From Clusia tigrina (taxonomy: Eukaryota > Arthropoda > Insecta > Diptera > Clusiidae), in NCBI GenBank assembly GCA_920105625.2, contig OV050031.1, forward strand, positions 6,613,501 to 6,677,500: DNA of 64,000 nt. Reading direction: 5' to 3'. The notes beneath the pieces were generated by a model. The model made no database searches, was not told the DNA's origin, and saw only the letters and a list, made by a program, of their open reading frames with translations. How positions within the stretch are numbered: the stretch's first letter is position 1; every line of letters starts with the position of its first letter. Below are positions 1 to 11,040 of this stretch, one piece after another. A program made the position numbers and the translations under genes.

Positions 1-475
1 GTTGCGGCATTTAATTGTGTCAAAGTCACACAAAAACAAAGGAAACAAAAAACCCATTAGGGCATTTTTTGTGTGTGTGTGGCTCTTTTGTTGTTGTTTG
101 TTTTTGTGGTGTTTGTTGTTTGCTTATAAGAGGCTTCATTGTCAGCAGCCGAGGAGGTTTGTCTTTGGATGCGGTTCGATTTTGTGTCTGAATTTGTTGT
201 GATCGATTTGAAGGTTATTTCATGTATTCGTTGTGTATGCATATCGAAGCAACCCAGCCGGAAATTTGATGTAATAGCTGCAGTGGCACATTAGGTTTGA
301 ATGTTTCATCTAAATAAATGGACTGACTAGCAAGTAGGTAAGGCACTAGGTAATACTGGAGCGTGAATTCTAACGATGCCTTTGCCAGCTTTGGTCCGAC
401 GTTCTTATCCAGAATATTATATATGTGGGTTTGCTAAAGTCTTAATATTCTCAAGGGGACCGATGGTGCAGTTCA
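1..475. other. No gene seen; GT-rich low-complexity DNA
   Basis: The first 200 bases are rich in TTTG, TTG and GTGT runs, and the open frames there are by-products of that composition. No splice-flanked exon or transposon was recognised up to about 475. Short open frames lack any family signature. Confidence 0.5.
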
Positions 476-477
476 GT

Positions 478-790
478 TGCCTGCAAAACAATCAGAGACC
501 AAACAAGAGAGTTGCAGGTTTCCTTCAAATATTACGAAGGAAAGATCTGCGATCATTGGTTGGGCTAATCACGTGGCATAATCCATGTGGCCATTAAAAG
601 GTGACCATAGGCATCATCGAGACTTCGAATTGCGTGCCATATCTGGGAAGATGAGGACGCCACAGAGCATTTTCTTGTCCTGCTTTTGCCAGAATGAGGA
701 GGAGCATTATAGGGTCAGATTAGAGCAATAAACCAAAACTCAGTGCTAAGTTTCCTTGGAACTGTTGGACTAATAGAATACCCTAAATAA
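478..790 (+). mobile_element. Degenerate LINE C-terminal fragment (I/Loa-type)
   Basis: The plus-strand translation in broken frames gives a stretch ending LRSLVGLITW (about 540-575), which resembles the 'LTGHC' region downstream of RNase H in I/Loa-type LINEs. It is followed at about 640-690 by an acidic DEDATEHFL-like segment, as in the cysteine/histidine tail of those proteins. At least two frame breaks and a stop interrupt it. This is a dead, 5'-truncated copy, and the family assignment rests on the order of motifs only. Confidence 0.4.
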
Positions 791-947
791 GTACTGGCTG
801 GATGAGTACAATATATCAAATTGATCGAGGTACATTTTCCATCTTTATGTCATTCCTTCATAGGGTCAGATCTATTCGCAAAAGACAGCGTACATTCCTT
901 AAACCTGGACAGATTTCTGTGATTCATATAAGGGTCAAAGAAGTTTG

Positions 948-1130
948 AAAAGGTGTAACTTCCTTTCCAAAATCCTCTATCTCCCCCTTCCCCACATATA
1001 TTTCCAGGCTTCTAGTGCAATGGGCATGAATTTCTGAGTGCTTGGAGACCTCCTTCTTCGGCGGTTCTGCGGCCTACCCCTACTTACTTCTATTCTATTC
1101 TATTCTATTATATTCTATTCCATTCTACCT
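948..1130 (+). repeat. Dispersed repeat X, copy 1, joined to (TTCTA)n
   Basis: About 135 bp that recurs with clear similarity at 3119-3232 and, in part, at 19745-19795 and (inverted) 10215-10297. Shared landmarks in order are a pyrimidine-rich CTCTATCTCCCCCTTCC, TTTCCAGGCT, GTACAATGGCCAT, CTTGGAGACCTCCTTC and GGCCTACCCC. The copy ends directly against a (TTCTA)n microsatellite at 1089-1128. No coding capacity was recognised. It is probably one end of a mobile element whose rest is absent. Confidence 0.7.
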
Positions 1131-3110
1131 AGAAAAAGATATTCTATAATTGAGTTTTTATCACTAAGCACAGTTTCAATCACTTTATCGCTGGCTCCTA
1201 CTACCAACTGTTTCTACTGGGACGCACTACATGTATGGTTGTTGTTGTTGTAATAGTAGTTATTACTCTGATTGTTGTTGTTGTTGTCATAGTTGAATGG
1301 AGAAATTGACAGCGCACATTTAAGCGAAGCGAGGGGGCCACAATTGCTACTCTCATTTTCTACCATTTGGATTAAATTGTTTTGCCGTATTGTTTTGGCC
1401 TTTTGCGGTGATAAATGCCAATTGTAAATAACGACAATTGACGTGCAATTTTCACCGTCTTTGTTTTTGTTTTCGGTTTTTTGCTATTGTTTGTTTTCTT
1501 GTTGTTGTATTTTTCCCCGTATGAATGAAACAATTTTTAGCTCTGCTCTTGGAGTTGTCTGAGAAAATAAATAGAAAGAAGTTGTTGCCATAAATCGGAG
1601 CGGCATCATAAAAGGTTCCATTTAAGCAACGACAAAGAGTGGATAATTTTAAGGAGATACTGGGTGGCCTAGAGAAAATAATGTATATGAAGTAGTTTTC
1701 AAATGCAATTCTAAAAGTTGGTGCCTTACATAATACTACAACAATTTGGGTTTAAGTTATTGATTATTGAGCTGAAACCAAGGGCTCGTAAGGCTGATAA
1801 GCGCCACCATGTATTTAAGCTGTACTTGAAATGCATTTGCAAGGATCTCAAAATGCATTAGCAATGGTTCTCAAAATGCATTAGAATGGATCTCACACTG
1901 AAGAAAGTTGTGATTGTAAGAAGCAAGAGAAATTCAAGGTCCGAGTATCCTTAAATAATCACATATGCCCAAAAAGGTACTTAAGTACATATTTCTTAAG
2001 GTTTCCTAGCGACCTTGGGGGTCAATTTGGAAACTTCAACCTTCCAAAGTGTTCCAATTCATAAAAGGTCTAAGGCTGGAGTGAATCATGGGGTTAGCGC
2101 AATAGGTCCTTACAGCTCACGGTGCTAGTACTCCCTGAAATATTAAATCTAAACCTATTAGCGACCTTGTTTATCTAAAAACGATATAAATGGACAGACT
2201 GCAAACTTGTATTAAAATACAAATAAAAATGAAGGTTGGTCACTAAAACATCTGAAACATAATTATAATAATAAGACAATCCAGTGATCGTACTAAAATA
2301 TCAATTTCGTAGCAATATAAAGTATGAAATATTTAAAGTAGGGCTTTGTTAGTACTCGTACATCGCCAAATATATTTATTCATTTCATCGGGGTTCGAGT
2401 TCATTCCTATACACTCCAGAACCAATTCTAACAGTCATAAGTATTACCATCACTTATGACTGGTTGTTATGACTGGCTATGGGCTGTTTATGACCTTTCA
2501 GTAATGGAACATTTGTATAGACTTACCACATTTATCCATATCCAGTCACTAAAATACGAAAATATTTGGCGAGACACTACAAACCGAGCTTAGACTGAAC
2601 TTCCTCATATTTTGTTTGTGTGCTTGTTATATTTCAGCACAAGATAAACTATAAATTCAGTCCATAGCCTAATCTGACTGGGCTGAGAAGCTTTATCATA
2701 GCAAGGAGTATTCTCAGATAAGTTTTAATTCATAACAAGAAATGGCGAACAATTTAAACAATTTTATGACATATTCTGTTAAATTGATGTGACCTCAGGC
2801 TGAGCTGAGACCCACTCTGTCATCACAAACCGAGCACTTATCCACTGAGTCAAGTGGTGCCATGCTAGCCCATTAAACAGTCGAGTGTTTTTCTACAATT
2901 GTATACAATACACGTTCAGTGGTCTGAACCGTGGTCAACCTTCAAAACTCATCACAACCCGCTCATTTCATGTTGTAAATATTTCAGTCATACTATGCAA
3001 ATTCATTAACTCCTTCATAGTCCTTTGAAATATTATATTATTCCACACGTCAAGCTCATTCATGTTCATGTAGAAATATCAGATTGCATAAGGCAGCACC
3101 AGAGTTCGCG
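1131..3110. other. No gene seen; AT-rich intergenic DNA with small repeats
   Basis: About 2 kb without a recognisable exon or transposon domain. It holds a short (GTT)n run near 1240-1290, three tandem copies of a roughly 25-bp unit containing AAAATGCATTAG at 1829-1894, and a perfect 9-bp inverted repeat (GTCATAAGT / ACTTATGAC, 9-base loop) at 2434-2460. Confidence 0.5.
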
Positions 3111-3118
3111 TATCTCAA

Positions 3119-3260
3119 TTTCCTTTCCAAAATTCTCTATCTCCCCCTTCCGTAAATATTTCCAGGCTCATAGTACAATGGCCATCCATACCTGAGTACT
3201 TGGATACCTCCTTCATCGGCGGTGCTCCGGCCTACCCCGTTTCTATCTATTTCTCTATCT
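3119..3260 (+). repeat. Dispersed repeat X, copy 2, joined to TCTATC-rich DNA
   Basis: Same order of landmarks as the copy at 948: CTCTATCTCCCCCTTCC, TTTCCAGGCTCATAG, CAATGGCCATCC, GTACTTGGATACCTCC and GGCCTACCCC. The right edge again runs into a TCTATC/TCTATT stretch at 3236-3262. The microsatellite side is the same as in copy 1. Confidence 0.7.
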
Positions 3261-3445
3261 CATATCTCAAAGTGAAGGGTGATACTTCGTATAGGCAAAG
3301 TATAAAAAATCATGTCCTTATTTTAGTCCCTCAATCAAAACTTAGAAACTTAGTCAGAGAACTAATGAAATCTACAATTTGGGTTTAAGGGTTTGAATGG
3401 ATATAGGATACAATTATAATCCGTTTGTATACTTGAATATATTTA

Positions 3446-3501
3446 ATTATTAGTTAATATTATTATATACGAGATTATTAGTTAATATTATTATATACGT
3501 A
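3446..3501. repeat. Two 28-bp direct repeats
   Basis: Units 3446-3473 and 3474-3501 are near identical (core TTAGTTAATATTATTATATA). They sit just upstream of the LINE fragment that starts at about 3517. They may be local slippage or part of that element's flank. Confidence 0.75.
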
Positions 3502-3516
3502 TATTAGATAAATAAG

Positions 3517-4140
3517 AAGGCTGATAGCTTAGCTAGAAAGGCTGCGGCCTCTCCTTTCAACGGCCCTGAACCCTTCTGTGGACTATCATCCAATACCATT
3601 GGAGGTCTGCTGAAGAAGTGCGAAGATGCTGAAAGAAGTCAAACCTGGAAAACTCTTCCGGGATTAAGACAGTCCAAAGCTCTTCTGTGAGATTTTAATC
3701 CTAAAAGAGCTAAGGAGTTAATCAATATGCCCCGGAGGAAATTAAGAATCATCACAGGCATTTTAAGCGGACACTGTAGACTCAACTATCTTCTAAACAA
3801 GTTGGGTATGTCTTCAGATGCCATCTGTCGATTCTGTGGAGAAAGCGACGAAACCTCACTGCACCTGATCACAGACTGCGGACCATTGGCACACAAAAGA
3901 CTCAGGTGTTTTGGATAATATATCTTAGATATGAACAGGATCCCTCAACTTATTCCTCCAAAATGCATGGAATCTTCTCAGAAATGAACCTGACATAAGA
4001 TCTATAGATGAGACTATTCTCATTTTTCAAATAAATAGGGGCATCACAATAGATGTTTCAGGTCGCACTCGAAAAATCTTGGACTCCTGCCACTACTATT
4101 CACAAGCCCTTTCAAGAGTCCAATTTGTGGTCTCTTAACA
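3517..4140 (+). mobile_element. 5'-truncated LINE: RNase H end and Cys/His tail
   Basis: Frame 3517 onwards reads the end of a LINE-type RNase H domain (the ADSLARKAA motif), then GPEPFCGL. It continues across one in-frame stop (TGA at 3688-3690) to KLRIITGILSGHCRLNYLL and a C-x2-C-x8-H-x4-C cluster (C at about residue 37 counted from the ATG at 3727). The frame closes at 3918. This order (RNase H, LTGHC block, Cys/His tail) is typical of I/Loa/Outcast-type non-LTR retrotransposons. About 220 bp of presumed 3' UTR follow. The copy is dead (5'-truncated, one stop) but otherwise well preserved. Confidence 0.8.
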
Positions 4141-4142
4141 TG

Positions 4143-4222
4143 TGGTAATGGCTACCCTAGGATCCCCAATTAGCACTAGTGCCGTTTTTATGCCTTATCC
4201 TTGCGAGCCTAAAGATTATATA
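4143..4222 (-). mobile_element. LINE 3' tail, opposite orientation
   Basis: The reverse complement of this segment aligns by eye with two plus-strand LINE tails at about 15525-15600 and 41700-41775. Shared motifs are TCGCGAGGATATGGCAT-like, AACGGCAC, TTGGGG and the CCATTTTACC end. It therefore lies tail-to-tail with the LINE at 3517-4140. Only the last 80 bp or so of the element are present. Confidence 0.6.
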
Positions 4223-4224
4223 AA

Positions 4225-5935
4225 GGTATAAATATGTGCCCCTTCTATCTAAAGGAATCATCACATCACATTCCCAGACAAATGCACACCATACTTGAAC
4301 GTATCATGGCAATCGCAGTGAATTAATTACATCAAAGCTAATTAATGCGAACGTTTAATAAGCCATAATCACAGCGACATTTAAACGACTAATTGCGGTG
4401 AATTCACTGACGAGTCCGATTCACTGAATACCATTTGATGAGCTCAGGAAGAAGAGTATTTTCCTTTTTTCTCTTTCTACAAATGACCAGCGAACGGTAT
4501 TCCAAGCCACGACTGCGAACGTGCATTTCCTCTGGTGCAGCAGCAGCAGCAGCGGCAGCAGCAGAAAGATCATTAAATAAAAATACCATGCTGCAGATGC
4601 TGATTCCTGATGCTCGATGCTTGATGATCGCTTTCAAATACAAACAACTCTGCCTCAACAACACCACCGCAATTCAAATTATGTAATTATGTGCTTTGAG
4701 AGAAGAAACACACAAAAAAGCATAGAAAAAAGCAACAAAAAATTACACAAAAATAAAACCAAAAAAAAGGCGAACAAAAACTGAGCAGGTATTAAGAAAA
4801 ACACGTTAGAATTTCCAGTAAACGAAACGTCATAACGGCTGCAATGCGGTAAACGTGTTTGCACACACACACACACACACACACGCACACACACTCATGC
4901 GTTAACAGCCGCAACGCTAGCGGTTTGCAATAACGCAGTGAAAATTGCTCAAATTGAAGCGTGCAACAAGCCGCGGCCAGTTGCTCCACTAGCGACTGGC
5001 GGACGGCACGCACTTGCGCCACAGAGCCAAGCGTGGAGCACGTTGCTGGTTGCCGTTTGTGGTGGATTCGTGGTGTTGTTCTTGTTGTTGGTGGTGGTAC
5101 GATAGTGTTCTTGCTACATTAAAGATTCCTGCTAGTTTTGTTACTATGAGTGTGTCTGTGTGTGTGTGTGCCTGTGTATGTGTGTGTGTTGAGGTTGTGC
5201 CTGAACAGCTCCTGCGCCTGCTTTGAAGACGGTTGCAGCTGTTAATGGGGCTGATGTTGATAATGCACTTTTACTGACTTGCTTCTTGCTGCTGCCTTTG
5301 CTGCCACTGCTGCTGTGGCCTGTGTTACTGGGGCTGTTTCATGCCGCAGTAGCATTTGAAATTAATTTGTTTTGGGGCTAATTATGCTGTAACCGAAAAC
5401 AAGTTCATAAGTTCAGTTGTGGCAACCGAATTCAATTGCTGTTTGCATGTAATCAAATTGTAGGCAGTTCAAAAGGTCGTTTACTGTTGTTGTTGTTGCT
5501 GTCGTTGCTGCTGTTGCTGCTGTTGCTGCTGTTGCTAGTGATGTTGTGTTTGCTGTGATGCGGGTCACTTTGACACATGTCGGATTTAATAATAGGCGTA
5601 TTTACATGGCAACCGAGTTGCCCGAGGATTGACTGGTCTCATTACAACTCACTCTCTCAGCATCTGCTCTCGTCTGGTTCATGGACGGGTTTCGAAAGAG
5701 ACACCAGCCACTTCGATGGCCTCGTTAGATTGTCAACCATTTCTTTAAAGATCTCTGCACTTAAAGTGCAGGATTCTGCGGCTCGCTCGACACCATAAAC
5801 AAGAAAGTCTTCATTGCTGCTGTTAATGTTAAGAAGTCTGCGATAATTATCAAAGAGCAGCAAGCTGGTTGGATACCTTCAAAGTCGCTGTGGTTTGTTA
5901 TCCAGTTATAATTAAATTGTTTATAATTAAATACA
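4225..5935. other. Single-copy-looking block with triplet and dinucleotide runs
   Basis: Balanced composition, no transposon signature and no convincing exon. It includes (GCA)n at 4537-4563, (AC)n at 4861-4895, interrupted (TG)n at 5149-5190, and TTG/CTG-rich DNA at 5484-5536. The alanine and valine stretches in local open frames come from these repeats. This could be regulatory DNA. No specific factor-binding cluster was assigned. Confidence 0.45.
4861..4895. repeat. (AC)n microsatellite
   Basis: An almost pure AC run with one CG interruption. Confidence 0.95.
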
Positions 5936-5940
5936 AACGT

Positions 5941-7067
5941 GTGTCTTGAAGTTCTCTTCTAACTGGAGACAAATAATTCAGTTATTATCCACTGGACACG
6001 AGCCTACAGCGACATTGCTTACTTCTTGTCTTGAACTCCTTTTCTAACTGGGAACAAATATTTCAGTATTCAATCACTGGATAGCGGATGGTCACAGCGG
6101 CTTTGCTTGATCCTTCATTGGAACTCCTCTTCTAACTGGAATTAAATAATTCACTGGATACCAGGCCATATCGGATTTGAGGCTTGCTCCTTGAACTTCT
6201 CTTCTGACTGAAATTAATAAATAACTCAATGTGCACTCAATGGATACCAGGCCATAGCAGATTTAAAGGAAAATGGCTTTCTCCTTGTCTTGAACTCATT
6301 TTCTAACTGGAAACAAATATTTCAGTGTTCAATCACTGGATAGCGGATGGCCATACCGGCTTTTCTTGATCCTTGATTGGAACTCCTCTTCTAACTGGAA
6401 TTAAATAATTCAATGTTCACTCACTGGATACCAGGGCACAGCCCCTTTGAGGATAACTGGCTTGCACCTTGTGCTGAACGTCTTTAAAAGTAAATAATGC
6501 AGTCTTCATTCACTGGATACCAGTCCATAGCGGCTTTGAGGATAACTAACTTGCTACTAGAACTCCTCTTCTTACTAAATATAAATGATTCAGTGTTCAC
6601 TTCACCAGGCCATAGGGAATTTGAAGATGACTAGCTTGCCCTTGTACTGAACTCCTCTTGTGACTAAAATTAATAAATAACTCAGTGCTCACTGACTGGA
6701 TACCAGGATATAGCGGATTGAAAGGTAACTGGCTTACTCCTTGTCCTGAACTCCTCTCAAGACTTAAAATATATAATTCAGTGTTCAATCACTGGATAGG
6801 ACCCCTTTCTTGCTCCTTGCTTTGAACTTATCTTCAAGCTGGGAACAAATAGTTCAGTATTGTTTCACTGGTGTGACTTTGAGGATAACTAGCTTGCTCC
6901 TTGAACTTTTCTTCTGACTAAGAATAAATTATTCATTAGATACTATGTCATATCGACTTTGTTTCTTCCTTGTTTTGAACTCAATTTCTAACTGGGAATA
7001 AGTAATTCAGTATTCTTTCACTAGAAACCAATCCATATTGACTTTGAAGATAACTACCTTACTTCCT
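5941..7067 (+). repeat. Tandem array, about 13 units of 70-100 bp
   Basis: Each unit starts AACTCCTCTTCTAACTGG (with variants), continues with AAATAATTCAGT, CACTGGATACCAGG, CATAGCGG and TTTGAGGATAACTGGC, and ends CTTGCTCCTTG. Unit starts are near 5949, 6033, 6121, 6193, 6292, 6381, 6477, 6561, 6650, 6749, 6825, 6904 and 6979. Units at 6028-6120 and 6292-6380 share an extra variant (GATAGCGGATGG then TTGATCC), a higher-order spacing of 264 bp. Units at 6193 and 6650 share the AATAAATAACTCA variant. No reading frame spans the array, so it is a minisatellite. Confidence 0.85.
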
Positions 7068-7673
7068 CCATTGTCCAGATTGGATCCTCAAGAATATTTT
7101 TACACCACCACCCATTTTATGAAGCCAATAAATCATATTTCAGGCTCCAAACTCAATTTTCCGAAAGTGAATCAACTCGTGTTTCTTCTAATACTCCATA
7201 AGTGAACTTCTTATTAGGTAATGTCCTAAATAAATTTAGAATACTTAAAGCAGTAATTTGTACTATAACCAGTATACTTTTACAGTGAAAGATCTTGGTA
7301 ACAGATTCGCTTTGGAGCCTGGTCTGAGAAACGAAGAAACTTCCTTAAAATCCTAATGGCACACTACAATATAAAGTCCAGCCCTCTCCATCAGTAGAAA
7401 GAAAAGGCCACATTACCCAATTGTGTCTCCAAACCAAGTCAAATTAGCGCAGACTTCAGACGACAAGAACATCACTCTAGGTTTGCCGTAGGAGCATCTG
7501 AATTGTAGTGTTGCTATATAATGGAGTTACTATGGCCAGCTTGGAATTCCCAGATCTCCCCAATGCTATTCAAGTGGGAATGTTTAACGAAGCTTTCTCA
7601 CAACTAAAAGACAAACCATGTTCATAAATTAAACCATGTTCATAAATTAAATCATTTTGTAATTTGTTATACT
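7068..7673. other. No gene seen
   Basis: AT-rich DNA after the tandem array. The only structure noted is a roughly 19-bp direct duplication of AAACCATGTTCATAAATT at about 7613-7650. Confidence 0.5.
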
Positions 7674-7786
7674 TTGAAAACACACTCACACTTGGAGACT
7701 CGTACTCACACACTCACACACTCCCCCACTCGCCCTCACACACTTCCCCACTCGCACTCACACACACTCGCTCTCACACACCCACT
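7674..7786. repeat. CACACT/CTCACACA-type microsatellite
   Basis: Imperfect run of CACACT, CTCACACA and CCCCACTCGC blocks. The local open frame rich in threonine and histidine is produced by this repeat and is not a gene. Confidence 0.9.
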
Positions 7787-7789
7787 GAC

Positions 7790-8885
7790 TAATTTCACTA
7801 AATTATATTCACATAATAATGAATACAAATATTATTATATAATAAAAAAAAAACCATACAACAAAAGTTGCACGCATGCGCAGTCGCCATTACCACTCGC
7901 GCCGCATCCTTCCTTAACCAAATTGCCACACATTGTCAGCGTTTAAATTGTTTCCATCCAATTTTCCTCACTTTACTTTACAATATTTTCCTATGAAAAT
8001 GCGGTAAAAGTGTTTTGCGCTGCCTTGTGACGTAAGTGTCGCATTATAACATCGCGCTCGATGATGAAATGCTGCAAATTAGTTCACTGCGCTATACGAC
8101 AATGGATAGGGAAGAGATATAGGAGGGGGTGGGTGGGATGCACAGCGGTACTCATATTCAAATGCAGCACGCTTAAGCGCTGTCATTTAATTTTGCTTTC
8201 AGCTTTGACGTTTATTGCCAGCACTGCTCGGATGAGGCCTGCAATTATTCTGCTTGGTGACTTTCGCTAATAAATGCGCTCAATTCGAGTGGCAGCGCAG
8301 CCGACTTCAGCGTCGCTGCCAGTTGGATTTAATATTTTTATACAATAATTGCGCATATTTTGCGTTTGCAACAGGGAAATGCGAGCTTGTTCAACATAAA
8401 TTTTAAAATTTAATACAAATTACAAAATGGCACATTAAATAGTGGTTATGTGGGAAGAGCAGTACGGGGGGGTGGGGGGTGGGGGGAGGTATGAGAGGGT
8501 GGCAGTTGTGTGTGGTAAATCAAATCACACATAAGTGTGTTTTTCGAGTGTTCGTTTTACTGCATAGAACTGGTCTCAGCAATGCACACGGGACGTATGA
8601 TCAACCATGAATGCAGTTACAAAGCACGGGGGTGGATTGAGAAATGTTTGAGGAGGATTCAGTCAAGACTATTGTGGGGCCCTACAAATATTTCCGTTTT
8701 CAATTATTTTTTTTCTTTTTGGAAGCATCTTCGGTAGCAATAATTTGAAGAGCGTTACGCCGGAGACAATGAAATGGGAAGAATAACTTTGTTTCTTTCC
8801 ATTGATGGCAATGATCCCCGTTGTGTGGATCAAAAGAATCTTAAATGAGTAAAGGGAAGAACGCATCTCGATTAGTAGAACATAG
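7790..8885. other. No gene seen; includes a G-run
   Basis: Mixed composition. About 7860-8300 looks like single-copy, balanced-GC DNA. After 8500 the DNA is AT-rich and no transposon was recognised until 8890. A run of three long G tracts lies at 8466-8486. Confidence 0.45.
8466..8486 (+). repeat. G-tract cluster (possible G-quadruplex)
   Basis: Seven, six and six consecutive G separated by single T, followed within 25 bases by further GG and GGG. The first tract can supply two runs of three with a one-base loop, so a four-run quadruplex is possible on the plus strand. No function is implied. Confidence 0.7.
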
Positions 8886-8889
8886 ATCC

Positions 8890-9250
8890 AGAGAAGGACA
8901 CACGAACACGCCGACCAACTGGCCAAAAAAGGAGCAAGCAGTAATAGGCCCTAAACCATTCTGTGAACTACCAAAAGGCCACAAACAAGAATTGTTGAGG
9001 AAATAGGTAAATCTGTAATTTGTCGGGCAATGAACTAGTAATTTAGAACAACGTCAGGCCAAAATATTGTTGCTCCCAGACAGAGGAGTATCTAATAAGA
9101 AACGATCTCCGCGTCACTGCACACTCAGGTATCATCTCAAAAAATTGGGAATTTCGTCTGCAGATTATACAACCAGGAACCGGAAACCCATGTGGACATT
9201 CTCTATGAATGTCCTGTAGTCTGTACAAGACGTTTCCTTCAAATGATCTA
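8890..9250 (+). mobile_element. Degenerate LINE: RNase H end to C-terminal tail
   Basis: Plus-strand pieces read HADQLAKKGAS (RNase H C-terminal helix motif, about 8907-8940), then GPKPFCELPKGHKQELL in a neighbouring frame. After frame breaks come PDRGVSNKK (about 9078) and YHLKKLGISSADYT (about 9130-9170). The order and wording parallel the better-preserved copy at 3517-3918 (GPEPFCGL...; LLNKLGMSSDA). Several indels make it non-functional. Confidence 0.65.
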
Positions 9251-9254
9251 CAAT

Positions 9255-10210
9255 GTTTCTATTTATAGTAAATAAAGAAGTCAATATGTGAACAATCCAT
9301 GTTTCGTATAGTGGTCATATGTTTCCTTATGACATTGATACGCCACTGATGCAGGAGCACATATGTATGATCCCATCAATATAAATTACATACTATCACC
9401 TTCGGAGTTAGTCCTGTCTTCTTCGAATACGTTCTTCATATTTTAATTACATTCATATACGAATACCTTCATATCTGACAGGGGAATACCATAAAAGGGC
9501 GGACTGGTAATTAAATGGTGATGAAGAACAGGAAATCTTCAGTTTAACGGTAGCATTCGACATGCTTACGCAGCTCTTTCGCTAATGTTTCAAATCAATA
9601 ACCCGGAAGATGATGGTGATACTTGCCGCAAGTCATCACAAAAGCCACTGAAAATCTCACGCTCAGAAAGCATGCATGCAGTCAATAAAACCCCTCATAA
9701 TTATAAACAATTTTTCATTGTCTTCATACGATCGTCGCCTCAAAAATGCAGTTATGCATAATTTCAGAGCCACTCGCATGCATATTCAATCGCGTATTGT
9801 TCTGCAATTGATGTGAGTTGCAGTGAAGTTTACGGAAGCTGCAGTGCTTCTCACACCATACCAGAAAGCAGAATCAGCCGCTGCGAAGAGAGCGGTGGGA
9901 AAAAGGAAATCGGTCCGGCGACTGTAACAGGGACAAAGAAGACTGACAATGAAATAATGTGATTGTGATCCGGATTGGGTGGCTATGTTTGAGGTGGGTA
10001 AAACGAACACGATTTGCATTTAACGTATTTCTCCACTTTGTGGTGATGATGACGAATCTATGCGATTCCACTACATTGATTAATATAAATCATAAAAGTA
10101 ACAAGAGTCAGAATCTTCAATGTAAAAAATATTACATTTGAGAGAGTTTGTGGGAAATTTGAACTGTCTACATCATCAAATATTACAATACAATATATAG
10201 ATATATAGAT
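9255..10210. other. No gene seen
   Basis: AT-rich to balanced DNA. The short antisense frames at 9786-10071 carry no recognisable domain. About 9600-10020 is slightly GC-richer and may belong to the single-copy class. Confidence 0.45.
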
Positions 10211-10214
10211 ACAA

Positions 10215-10297
10215 TTGGGGTAGACCGAAGAACCGCCTTAAAATGCGGTCTCCAAACATTCAGACAAGGGGTGGCCATTGTATTATAAGTCTGGAAG
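10215..10297 (-). repeat. Dispersed repeat X, inverted diverged copy
   Basis: Reads GGGGTAGACCG, AGAACCGCC, GGTCTCCAAACATTCAG, GGCCATTGTA and AAGTCTGG. This is the reverse complement of the landmarks in the copies at 948 and 3119. It lacks the long microsatellite; the left flank is ATAGATATATAGATACA. Confidence 0.6.
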
Positions 10298-10299
10298 TA

Positions 10300-10638
10300 T
10301 ACAATATGTAAATCTATATAACAACTTGAAGAAATTCTTTGGCGGATAAATTCTCACAAATCCTTTGATGAGTATGAAGAAGACGTTAATGCTGTAATGA
10401 TTGAAATAGGGCACACAACTGTAATGTATCAGTTCCTTACAAAAATAAAATTTCAACTCCATATGAGTAACTCGGGAAGTCACAGAATTATTTATTAAGG
10501 TAATTTATCCCTTTTGGTATACATAGTAAAGAGGACTGAATTTCAAAGTAACTATCACACAATTCTCTCTGCCACTGGCCTATATTATTTGACTATGATT
10601 GCAGTTATCAATGGAACATGTACAAATAAACGAATTCT
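10300..10638. other. No gene seen
   Basis: AT-rich DNA between two repeat copies. No domain or motif recognised. Confidence 0.5.
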
Positions 10639-10639
10639 G

Positions 10640-11040
10640 TCCTTCTTGGGTAGGTAGGTAGGTAAAGCGGCCGCCCGAAGGGCTCACTTAGGCCAGCATT
10701 GACCATTTGTAATACCGCATGAGATATTAGGTCCCATCCCTTTCAAAGGTCCAGCCATTTGGAGCTTTTAATGAAGCAGTTGATGAAGCTAATCTTTTTA
10801 TTTGAGATATATCCCAAAGAGTCCAGAAAATAGTCGCCTAGGAAAGTGCGCCTCCTTCTGGACTGCGCTGGACACGTGCACAACAGGTGTGCAATGGACT
10901 CTTCCTCCTCCTCGTCCATGCAACACCTGCAGAAGTCGTTAGAGGCAATCCCCAGCCTACACCCGTGTGTGCCTAGAGTCCTTCTTGGGCATCAGATTCA
11001 CTTTCATGATACTAAGACATGCTCGGGTTAGACTGGACCG
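10640..11040 (-). mobile_element. LINE 3' end with Cys/His tail and (TACC)n end
   Basis: On the minus strand, reading down from about 11000, the translation gives a THGCRLGIASNDF-like block. It is followed by a CRCC...H-x4-C cluster with five consecutive glutamates (plus-strand 10901-10937), then CPAQSRRRRTFLGDYF and a stop near 10765. The 3' UTR ends in GGCCTAAGTGAGCCC and then repeated TACC (GGTA at 10647-10663 on the plus strand). Copies of the same family are at 62119-62345 and 24598-24835. This is the C-terminus plus 3' UTR of an I/Loa-type LINE. Confidence 0.8.
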
